NCBI GenBank assembly: GCA_040377825.1
Contig: JBEINZ010000179.1
Location: 1-6,761, forward strand
Origin: JBEINZ01 sp040377825
GTDB lineage: Bacteria > Pseudomonadota > Alphaproteobacteria > Rhizobiales > Ancalomicrobiaceae
Reading direction: 5' to 3'
DNA: 6,761 nt
Numbering within the stretch: the first letter of the stretch is position 1; each line of letters begins with the position of its first letter. This document shows, one piece after another, positions 1 to 5,531 of this stretch. The translations under genes were made by a program, and so were the position numbers. The notes below the pieces were generated by a model. It was not told where the DNA came from. It saw nothing but the letters and a program-made list of their open reading frames with translations, and searched no databases.

Positions 1-813
1 CTGCCGCATGCGACGACACAGGCCGTGATCAAGACGATCCCGGCTCATGTCAAAATCGTCGATCTCTCCGCCGACTTCCGCCTCGCCGATCCGGCGGCTT
101 ATGAATACTGGTATGGCCATGCCCACCAGGCGCTCGATTTGCAGGCGGAAGCCGTCTACGCGATCACCGAGTTCCATCGCGCGGCGGCCGCCAAGGCGCG
201 GCTCATCGCCAATCCGGGCTGCTACACGACAGCAGGACAATTGCCGGTGATCCCGCTTTTGGAAGCCGGTGCGATCGATCCCGACGAGATCGTTATCGAC
301 GCGAAGTCGGGCGTATCCGGCGCGGGACGGGCGGCCAAGGAAGCGATGCTGTTCACCGAGGTGTCCGAAGGCTTTCATGCCTACGGCGTCGGCCACCACC
401 GGCACATGGCGGAGCTCGAGCAGGGCTTCTCCCAGGCCGCCGGCCGGCCCGTCATCCCGTCGTTCACGCCGCATCTGGTGCCGATGAATCGCGGGATCCT
501 CGCCACGATCTACGTCAAGCCGACCGAGGGCCACGCGCCCGAGGATCTCCATCGCTTGCTCGTCGATCGGTTCGCCGGCGAGCATTTCGTGAAGGTGTTG
601 CCGTTTGGCGGCGTGCCACAGACACGGCATGTGCGCGGATCGAACTTCGTGCATATCGGGGTTGCCGCCGATCGGCGCCCTGGCCGAGCCATCGTCATGT
701 GCGTGTTGGATAATCTTGTGAAGGGCGCATCCGGTCAGGCGATCCAAAACGCAAATGTCATGATGGGCTGGCAAGAAACCTTGGGCTTGGAAGGCATGGG
801 GCTCTTCCCGTGA
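1..813 (+). CDS. argC: N-acetyl-gamma-glutamyl-phosphate reductase, 5'-truncated by the window edge
   Basis: This enzyme performs the NADPH-dependent reduction of N-acetyl-glutamyl-5-phosphate to the semialdehyde, the third step of arginine biosynthesis, in the cytoplasm. The frame is open from base 1, where it reads LPHATTQ, a typical ArgC segment just before the conserved DLSADFRL (codons 21-28), so the real start lies upstream. The GTG at 25 is internal. The catalytic cysteine is in NPGCY (codon 74, bases 220-222), and the HRH-x-x-E segment (about codons 133-138) supplies the conserved histidine. The 270 visible residues, with LPH at the left edge, suggest that roughly 70-80 N-terminal residues holding most of the NADP-binding Rossmann fold are missing, assuming the long ArgC type of about 345 residues. 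The stop is TGA at 811. The next gene begins 92 bases later, with no clear terminator between. Family assignment is firm. Confidence 0.96.
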   Translation: MPHATTQAVIKTIPAHVKIVDLSADFRLADPAAYEYWYGHAHQALDLQAEAVYAITEFHRAAAAKARLIANPGCYTTAGQLPVIPLLEAGAIDPDEIVIDAKSGVSGAGRAAKEAMLFTEVSEGFHAYGVGHHRHMAELEQGFSQAAGRPVIPSFTPHLVPMNRGILATIYVKPTEGHAPEDLHRLLVDRFAGEHFVKVLPFGGVPQTRHVRGSNFVHIGVAADRRPGRAIVMCVLDNLVKGASGQAIQNANVMMGWQETLGLEGMGLFP

Positions 814-894
814 TAATTTGCATGTGAAAGCATGTGCTTCGCAGCCAGTTGACTCCGCGTTTCGTAACGGCAGACTGGCCGATGGAACTCGGGC

Positions 895-900
895 AGGAGG
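895..900 (+). promoter_or_regulatory. Strong Shine-Dalgarno that sets the start of the collagen-like gene
   Basis: AGGAGG lies five bases before the ATG at 906. This favours 906 over the in-frame upstream ATG at 834, which would add 24 residues ahead of the lipoprotein signal peptide and has no comparable ribosome site. Confidence 0.8.
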
Positions 901-905
901 GACCC

Positions 906-1400
906 ATGGGAAGCGCGAAGTATATCATTTTGGCCGTCGCCGCACTCGCACTGGCGGCTTGCGAAGGCAGACCGGGCGAGCGGGGGGCCACCGGCCCGAA
1001 GGGCGAGCAAGGCGTTGCGGGCGCGGCAGGCGTAGCTGGTCCCGTCGGCCCAGCTGGCGCGGTTGGACCGGCTGGCCCCAAGGGTGATGCCGGTCCGGCT
1101 GGTCCGGTCGGCGCGGCTGGTCCTGCCGGTCCGAAGGGTGACGCTGGTCCGGCTGGTGTTGCTGGCGTGGCTGGTCCCGCCGGCCCTGCTGGGCCGAAGG
1201 GCGAAGCAGGCCCCGCCGGTCCGGCTGGTTCCGCTGGCGCGTCGGCCACGCTGCGCAAGGTCACGACCAGCGGCGAAGGAAGCTGCGGCGGCGAACTTCT
1301 GGTCAGCGCCTATTGCGTGGGCGGCGGCGAAGCGAAGTTCACGGCCGACGGCGCGTCCTGCGACACGGGATCAACCGTTCTGATCTGCGCCAAGCAGTAA
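906..1400 (+). CDS. Collagen-like (Gly-X-Y repeat) predicted lipoprotein
   Basis: The product is a 164-residue protein. Residues 1-18 form a short signal peptide (one Lys at 5, then a hydrophobic stretch) ending in the lipobox LAAC, with the lipidated cysteine at 19. Residues 21-113 are 31 uninterrupted Gly-X-Y triplets rich in Pro and Ala, with four Lys-Gly-Asp/Glu steps (Lys 32, 59, 77, 98), which are known to stabilise collagen triple helices lacking hydroxyproline. Residues 114-164 form a non-repetitive tail with four cysteines (127, 137, 152, 161) that could make two disulfides and perhaps act as a trimerisation head. Inference: a membrane-anchored, trimeric stalk displayed in the periplasm or at the surface. 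No enzymatic motif is seen. A weak promoter-like pair (TTGACT at 849, CAGACT at 871, 16-base spacer) precedes it. The start rests on the AGGAGG at 895 and the signal peptide. Function is unknown. Confidence 0.87.
   Translation: MGSAKYIILAVAALALAACEGRPGERGATGPKGEQGVAGAAGVAGPVGPAGAVGPAGPKGDAGPAGPVGAAGPAGPKGDAGPAGVAGVAGPAGPAGPKGEAGPAGPAGSAGASATLRKVTTSGEGSCGGELLVSAYCVGGGEAKFTADGASCDTGSTVLICAKQ
966..1244 (+). repeat. In-frame 9-nt periodic repeat encoding 31 Gly-X-Y triplets
   Basis: The tract is a degenerate tandem array of 9-nt units (GGN, then mostly CCN or GCN, then mostly GCN) in the collagen-like gene. A 12-residue motif, GPAGPKG(D/E)AGPA, occurs three times, at 1065-1100, 1119-1154 and 1182-1217, spaced 54 and 63 nt apart. 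That suggests growth by duplication of larger in-frame blocks. The array is never interrupted out of phase. Confidence 0.85.
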
Positions 1401-1421
1401 GGTCATCGTCGGATTGAAATC

Positions 1422-1453
1422 GGACCGTGGGGCTCGCGCTCCGCGGTCCCTTT
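1422..1453 (+). terminator. Probable intrinsic terminator after the collagen-like gene
   Basis: A 12-bp stem (1422-1433 with 1438-1449, two G-U wobbles) closes a four-base TCGC loop and is followed by C then TTT. It lies 21 bases after the TAA of the collagen-like gene. The T-run is short, so it may terminate only partly. Confidence 0.7.
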
Positions 1454-1461
1454 ATCGTGGG

Positions 1462-1651
1462 ATTATCTGCAAAAGGGGGTTTCCGGCGCTGTCGGAACAA
1501 GGAGTCGATCGATACCACAACCCCTAATAATCAACTCCATCACCCACTCCCTCGCGGAGAGAAGGTGATGGATACGGCAGATTAGAGGTTGTGGCGTCAA
1601 GTGACTCCTCGCACTGTCAGTGCCCTAATCTGCCTTTCGCTTAGAAATAAT
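1462..1651. repeat. About 190-bp imperfect palindrome (foldback element) in the convergent spacer
   Basis: Two arms pair around a centre at about 1554. In one register (paired coordinates summing to 3109) the matched blocks are 1469-1476 with 1640-1633 (one mismatch), 1485-1491 with 1624-1618 (one wobble), 1500-1506 with 1609-1603, 1515-1522 with 1594-1587, and 1524-1528 with 1585-1581. After a one-base shift 1536-1544 pairs with 1572-1564, and CTC at 1547-1549 pairs with GAG at 1559-1561. Outer ends ATTAT (1462-1466) and ATAAT (1647-1651) also pair. By hand count about 56 Watson-Crick and 6 G-U pairs occur over 84 positions between 1469 and 1552. No frame of note is encoded. It ends six bases before the phaC stop. 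It could be a decayed MITE-like or REP-like element, or a bidirectional structure ending both convergent transcripts. Confidence 0.8.
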
Positions 1652-1656
1652 TGTGC

Positions 1657-3468
1657 TCAAGCCTTCGCGCGCACGTAGCTGCCCGGCGCGTCCTCGATCG
1701 GCTTCAACTTGCGGCCGCCGGGCTTGCGCGCCTTGACCATTTCGGGGGCTTGGCCGCTAACCCAGGCCTGCCAATGCGGCCACCATGTGCCCGAATGCTC
1801 GGTCGCGCCCTTGACCCATTCCTCGAAATCGCCCTTCGGCGCGGCACCCGTCAAAAAGTGATATTTCGGCTTGGTCGTCGGGTTGATCACGCCGGCGATA
1901 TGGCCGGACCCGGCGAGCACATAGTCGACCGGGCCGCCGAAAAAGGCAGAGCCGACGAAGACCGATTTCGCCGGAGCGATGTGATCCTCGCGGGTGGCGA
2001 GGTTGTAGATCGGGATCGTGACCTTCTTCAAAACGAGCTGCTCGCCGGCGATTTCCATTCGTCCGGCCGACAGACGGTTCTCAAGGTAGCAATTGCGCAG
2101 GTAATAGCTGTGGTTCGCCGCCGGCATGCGGGTCGAATCCGAATTCCAGTAGAGCAGGTCGAAGGGGAAGGGCTCCTTGCCCTTCATGTAATTGTTGATC
2201 ACGTAGGGCCAGATCAGATCGTTCGAGCGCAGCATGTTGAAGGCCGCGGACATTTTGCGGCCCTCCAGATAACCGCGTTCCTTCATCCGTTCTTCGAGCG
2301 TGTGGAGCTGTTCTTCATCCACGAACACCTTCAGATCGCCGGCGAATTGGAAATCGACCTGGGTCGTCAGGAGCGTCGCGCTCTTGATCCGATCGTCGCC
2401 GACCGCCGCGCAATAGGCCAGCGTCACCGCGAGCAGGGTGCCACCGACGCAATAGCCGATCGTATTCACCTGCCGCTCGCCGGTCGCCTTTTCGATGACG
2501 TCGAGCGCGGTTAGGATGCCTTCGCGCATATAGTGCTCGAACGACTTCTCGGACTGCTTCTCGTCCGGATTAACCCAAGAAATCAGGAAGACCGTATGCC
2601 CCTCCGACACGGCCCAGCGGATGAAGCTCTTTTCCGGGTTGAGATCGAGGATGTAGAACTTGTTGATCCAGGGCGGCACGATCAGCAGTGGGCGCTTCAA
2701 GACTTTCTCGGTCGTCGCCTCATATTGCAGGATCTGGCAGACGTCGTTTTGGAAGATGACCTTGCCCGGGGTCAGTGCCAGATTCTCCCCGACGCGAAAG
2801 CGCGTGAGGTCGGACTGGCGGATCTTCAGATCTCCGCCGCCGGCGGTGATGTCCTCGGCCAGCATCCGCATGCCACGCACGAGATTTTCGCCGTTGGAGA
2901 TCAAGGTCTCGCGGATCAACTCAGGGTTCGTCAGTAGGAAGTTGGTCGGCGCGATCGCGCTGGTGATTTGCCGCATATAGAATTCGGCCTTGTGGCGGGT
3001 ATGTTCGTCGAGCCCTTCGGCCTCGTCGACCATGTCCTCCGCCCAGCGCGACGTAATGAGATACATCTGCTTGAGGAAGTCGAAGAACTGGTTTTCCCGC
3101 CAGTCCGGGTCGGCGAAGCGTTTGTCCTTCGGGTCGGGCTCAACGGCGGGTTCGGTCGGTTCGCCGGCCATTTTTTTCAAAGTCCGGCTCCAGAGGTCCA
3201 TGTAGCCGGTCACGAGCCGTGTTTGAGCATCGACAACGCGGGCAGGGTCCGACAGCCAGTATTCGCCGACATGCGCGAGAGTCTTGAAAATCTGCGCCAA
3301 CTCGTCGGCGACTTCGTCTTTGTTTTGGCGTTCCTCGCGCGGACGCAGATACGCTGCGGTCGCCTTGCCGGCCTGCTCGACGACGCGCGCGAGATTGTGA
3401 GCAAACGCTTCAGGATTTTTGATTATATACTTCAGAAGTGGGCTTTCGAGGTCACTTTCGCCGGCCAT
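1657..3468 (-). CDS. phaC: Class I poly(R)-hydroxyalkanoate synthase
   Basis: PhaC polymerises (R)-3-hydroxyacyl-CoA, typically 3-hydroxybutyryl-CoA, into polyhydroxyalkanoate on the granule surface, releasing CoA. The 603-residue protein has the usual class I length. The N-terminal part (about 1-230) is the helical, less conserved domain, and the alpha/beta-hydrolase core follows. The modified lipase box GYCVGG (338-343) carries nucleophile Cys340, Asp495 lies in REDH, and His523 in GSGHIAG; the 28-residue Asp-His spacing equals that of the Cupriavidus enzyme. VPPWINKFYILDL (264-276) and SGTWWPHW (559-566) are further family hallmarks. The start at 3468 has a GAGGGGG ribosome-site-like run ten bases upstream on the minus strand (3479-3485). 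No phasin, phaA or phaB gene is in the window, so phaC stands alone as is usual in rhizobia. It is divergent from the small lipoprotein gene and convergent with the collagen-like gene. Confidence 0.97.
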   Translation of the reverse strand: MAGESDLESPLLKYIIKNPEAFAHNLARVVEQAGKATAAYLRPREERQNKDEVADELAQIFKTLAHVGEYWLSDPARVVDAQTRLVTGYMDLWSRTLKKMAGEPTEPAVEPDPKDKRFADPDWRENQFFDFLKQMYLITSRWAEDMVDEAEGLDEHTRHKAEFYMRQITSAIAPTNFLLTNPELIRETLISNGENLVRGMRMLAEDITAGGGDLKIRQSDLTRFRVGENLALTPGKVIFQNDVCQILQYEATTEKVLKRPLLIVPPWINKFYILDLNPEKSFIRWAVSEGHTVFLISWVNPDEKQSEKSFEHYMREGILTALDVIEKATGERQVNTIGYCVGGTLLAVTLAYCAAVGDDRIKSATLLTTQVDFQFAGDLKVFVDEEQLHTLEERMKERGYLEGRKMSAAFNMLRSNDLIWPYVINNYMKGKEPFPFDLLYWNSDSTRMPAANHSYYLRNCYLENRLSAGRMEIAGEQLVLKKVTIPIYNLATREDHIAPAKSVFVGSAFFGGPVDYVLAGSGHIAGVINPTTKPKYHFLTGAAPKGDFEEWVKGATEHSGTWWPHWQAWVSGQAPEMVKARKPGGRKLKPIEDAPGSYVRAKA

Positions 3469-3674
3469 GAAAGTCTTGCCCCCTCAGCGCGTCTTGGCAA
3501 ACCAACGCGTTCGAACCTATTTTGGACAAAAGTCGCGCGATGAGGTCATGCGCCGCCTTGCCAGAGTCTCGATATGACTTTTGCAGGTCGCGCGCCCCCG
3601 AACAACAGGGAGTTCACTTGACTTCGTGTTTATACGGGCCTCGTTGCCGATGAGTTGACTGAAGGACGTCGACC
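3469..3674. promoter_or_regulatory. Divergent intergenic region between phaC and the lipoprotein gene
   Basis: This 206-bp spacer must hold the promoters of the two divergent genes, but I find no convincing -35/-10 pair on either strand. TTGACT hexamers on the plus strand at 3618 and 3655 lack a good -10 partner. Close to phaC there are three short dyads: TTGG-4-CCAA at 3494-3505, GTTCGAAC at 3509-3516, and TTTTG-2-CAAAA at 3520-3531. They are candidate operator sites only. Confidence 0.5.
3661..3666 (+). promoter_or_regulatory. Shine-Dalgarno supporting the upstream start of the lipoprotein gene
   Basis: GAAGGA lies eight bases before the ATG at 3675. The rival in-frame ATG at 3738 has only a weak GGGCGAG-like stretch before it, so ribosome-site evidence favours 3675 while signal-peptide length favours 3738. 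Confidence 0.55.
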
Positions 3675-4058
3675 ATGTGTCGCCAGTTGTCGACCGAGAA
3701 TAACATCGCCCGCGTCAATGCCGCGCGCGGGCGAGCGATGTCTCGCGCCGGTCTCATCGTGTTGCTCGGCGGGCTTGCGCTCGGCCTTGGCGCTTGCGCC
3801 GACGGACCGGAGCCGTCCGCGCTGATGACGATTGCAGCTCCCGCTCCGCCTCCGCCTGTGCCCATCCCGCAAACCCGCACGGCAACGGACGTTGCCCGGA
3901 TCGAAAGCGAGTTGATGAGCCTCGCGGCGGAACAAGACGCGGCAACACGGAGTGCCACGCCGCCCGCATTCCTCGACGAGCTAAAGTCGGTCGGCAGCCG
4001 CCATGCGAAGGATGCGAAAAAGCGCATCGAGGACGTTGAGGGCCTACCCGGCCAATAG
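3675..4058 (+). CDS. Small predicted lipoprotein of unknown function
   Basis: The frame gives 127 residues from ATG 3675, or 106 from ATG 3738. A hydrophobic signal segment beginning SRAGLIVLLGG ends in the lipobox LGAC, with the lipidated cysteine at residue 41 of the long form (20 of the short form). A Pro-rich linker (about residues 55-65, APAPPPPVPIP) follows, then a charged, probably helical C-terminal half with Arg/Lys and Asp/Glu. The long form has the better ribosome site, whereas the short form has a normal-length signal peptide; the long n-region would be unusual. No enzymatic motif is visible. It lies between divergent phaC and the aminotransferase gene, in the same direction as the latter, with 198 bases between. 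From memory, small lipoproteins occur in this position in other Rhizobiales, but I cannot name a family. It is probably anchored in the cell envelope. Confidence 0.8.
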   Translation: MCRQLSTENNIARVNAARGRAMSRAGLIVLLGGLALGLGACADGPEPSALMTIAAPAPPPPVPIPQTRTATDVARIESELMSLAAEQDAATRSATPPAFLDELKSVGSRHAKDAKKRIEDVEGLPGQ

Positions 4059-4085
4059 CCGAGATCGGCGTGAGGAATTTCCAGC

Positions 4086-4120
4086 GTGCGGGTTGCGATT
4101 TCATCTGTTAAAACCCGCGC
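4086..4120 (+). other. Stem-loop downstream of the lipoprotein gene
   Basis: GCGGGTT (4088-4094) pairs with AACCCGC (4112-4118), and the stem extends outward by a U-G and a G-C pair to nine pairs around a 17-base loop. No T-run follows, so it is not a classical intrinsic terminator. It may still stabilise or end the lipoprotein transcript. Confidence 0.4.
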
Positions 4121-4202
4121 TCTCAATCGGACGCTGCCGCTTATTCGACACGATCCGGCGCCTTTAAACATGTCGTAGGGTTCACTGCGGCGGCTGGAAT
4201 GT

Positions 4203-4249
4203 CGCGCCTCCGTCCGCCATTCGGGGCGTTCGCGAGGCGCGCCGGAGGA
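4203..4249 (+). promoter_or_regulatory. Leader hairpin and Shine-Dalgarno of the aminotransferase gene
   Basis: CGCGCCTC (4203-4210) pairs perfectly with GAGGCGCG (4234-4241). An inner CGCC/GGCG stem (4215-4218 with 4225-4228) lies inside it. The GGAGGA ribosome site at 4244-4249 starts just after the stem and lies seven bases before the ATG at 4257. The left arm can instead pair through CCTCCG (4207-4212) with CGGAGG (4243-4248), which would hide the ribosome site. The pairing is seen; a regulatory role is inference, and GC-rich DNA makes chance pairing easy. Confidence 0.45.
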
Positions 4250-4256
4250 AAAGCTC

Positions 4257-5474
4257 ATGGATGATTTCCACAAGATCCGACGGCTTCCGCCCTATGTGTT
4301 CGAGCAGGTCAATCGTCTGAAGGCCAAGGCGCGGGCGAACGGCGCGGATATCATCGACCTCGGCATGGGCAATCCGGACCTGCCGACCCCGCGGTTCATC
4401 GAGGAAAAGCTGATCGAGACGATCGGCAAGCCGCGCACCAACCGCTACTCCACCTCCAAGGGCATCCCGGGTCTGCGCCGCGCGCAGGCGAGCTATTATG
4501 AGCGCCGGTTCGGCGTGAAGCTCAATCCGGATACGCAGATCGTCGCCACGCTGGGCTCGAAGGAAGGCTTCGTGAATATGGCGCAGGCCATCACCGCGCC
4601 GGGCGACGTGGTGCTGGTGCCGAACCCGAGCTACCCGATCCATGCCTTCGGGTTCCTGATGGTCGGCGGCGTGATCCGCACGATCCCGATCGAGCCGGGG
4701 CCTGAGTTTTTCCGCGCGCTCGAGCGCGCCGTGTTGCATTCGATCCCGAAGCCGCTGGCGGTGGTGGTGTGCTATCCGTCGAACCCCACCGCCGTGGTCG
4801 CCGATCTCGATTTCTACAAGGACGTCGTTGATTTCGCCCGAAAGCACGGGATCTTCGTCCTGTCGGATCTCGCCTATGCCGAGATCTATTTCGACGGCCA
4901 TCCGCCGCCATCGGTTCTGCAAGTGCCCGGCGCGACCGATGTGGCGGTCGAATTCACCAGCATGTCCAAGAGCTTTTCCATGCCCGGCTGGCGCATGGGC
5001 TTCGCCGTCGGAAACGAGCGGCTGATCGCGGCGCTCGGCCGCGTCAAGAGCTATCTCGACTACGGCGCCTATACGCCGATCCAGGTCGCGACCGCCGCCG
5101 CGCTTCATTCCGGCGAGGAGACGATTTCGGAAATCCGCGAGGTCTACCGTCGCCGTCGCGATGTTCTGACCGAAAGCTTCGAGAAAGCCGGCTGGACCGT
5201 GCCGGCGCCGGCGGCGTCCATGTTCGCTTGGGTGCCGATTCCAGAGAAGTTTCGCCACCTGGGGAGCTTGGAGTTCTCCAAGCTCTTGATCGAGAAAGCC
5301 GATATCGCGGTTGCTCCGGGCATCGGCTTCGGCGAATACGGCGACGATTATGTGCGGATCGCGCTTGTGGAGAACGAGCAGCGCATTCGTCAGGCCGCGC
5401 GCAATGTGCGGCGTTTCCTTGATTCCGCGGACCAGACCCTACACAACGTTATTCCGCTATCCGCCCATCGTTGA
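4257..5474 (+). CDS. alaC: PLP-dependent aminotransferase, AlaC (alanine transaminase) type
   Basis: This is a fold-type I, class I/II aminotransferase of 405 residues. It closely resembles what I recall of E. coli AlaC, which makes alanine from pyruvate and glutamate: the start has RRLPPYVFEQV, then YSTSKGIPGLRRA (64-76), SKEG (101-104), VPNPSYPIHAFG (121-132) and SNPTA (175-179). PLP contacts are Asn176, Asp204, Tyr207 and the Schiff-base Lys238 in SMSKSFSMPGWRMG (235-248), with Arg246 for the phosphate and Arg367 (VRIAL) for the substrate carboxylate. The start has a strong GGAGGA seven bases upstream. Related rhizobial proteins are often labelled LL-diaminopimelate or aspartate aminotransferase, so substrate choice is not proven by sequence. 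hom follows in the same direction after 57 bases, so the two are probably one operon linked to aspartate-family or alanine metabolism. Confidence 0.93.
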   Translation: MDDFHKIRRLPPYVFEQVNRLKAKARANGADIIDLGMGNPDLPTPRFIEEKLIETIGKPRTNRYSTSKGIPGLRRAQASYYERRFGVKLNPDTQIVATLGSKEGFVNMAQAITAPGDVVLVPNPSYPIHAFGFLMVGGVIRTIPIEPGPEFFRALERAVLHSIPKPLAVVVCYPSNPTAVVADLDFYKDVVDFARKHGIFVLSDLAYAEIYFDGHPPPSVLQVPGATDVAVEFTSMSKSFSMPGWRMGFAVGNERLIAALGRVKSYLDYGAYTPIQVATAAALHSGEETISEIREVYRRRRDVLTESFEKAGWTVPAPAASMFAWVPIPEKFRHLGSLEFSKLLIEKADIAVAPGIGFGEYGDDYVRIALVENEQRIRQAARNVRRFLDSADQTLHNVIPLSAHR

Positions 5475-5531
5475 AGCCCAGCGCGCGTCTGGCCCATATT
5501 GCCGTCGCGGCTCCGTCCGGATCATTGTTTC

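Noticed and set aside
820..840. GCATGTG direct repeat with 10-base spacing, and the dyad AAGCA-TG-TGCTT
   Set aside because: Short and unsupported by other signals; it could be a weak operator between argC and the collagen-like gene but is close to chance expectation.
834..905. Upstream in-frame ATG for the collagen-like gene
   Set aside because: It would place 24 extra residues before the signal peptide and lacks a ribosome site, whereas ATG 906 has AGGAGG at five bases.
758..1264. Minus-strand open frame of 168 codons that itself reads as Pro/Ala/Gly repeats
   Set aside because: It is the reverse complement of the GGN-CCN-GCN collagen repeat, whose composition automatically gives Gly/Pro/Ala codons on the other strand. 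It has no ribosome site and overlaps the well-supported plus-strand gene and the end of argC.
1651..2514. Plus-strand open frame of 287 codons antisense to phaC
   Set aside because: Shadow of phaC in GC-rich DNA: Arg/Asp/His/Val-rich composition, no recognisable motif, wholly within a confidently assigned gene.
2968..3543. Plus-strand open frame of 191 codons antisense to the phaC start
   Set aside because: Antisense shadow with no motif, and it crosses the phaC upstream region.
4141..4170. Promoter-like TTATTC and TTTAAA hexamers before the aminotransferase gene
   Set aside because: Spacing of 16 bases is acceptable, but the -35 match is poor; too weak to call.
4182..5258. Minus-strand open frame of 358 codons antisense to the aminotransferase gene
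   Set aside because: Arg/His/Asp-rich low-information translation typical of antisense frames; the sense strand has a complete conserved enzyme.
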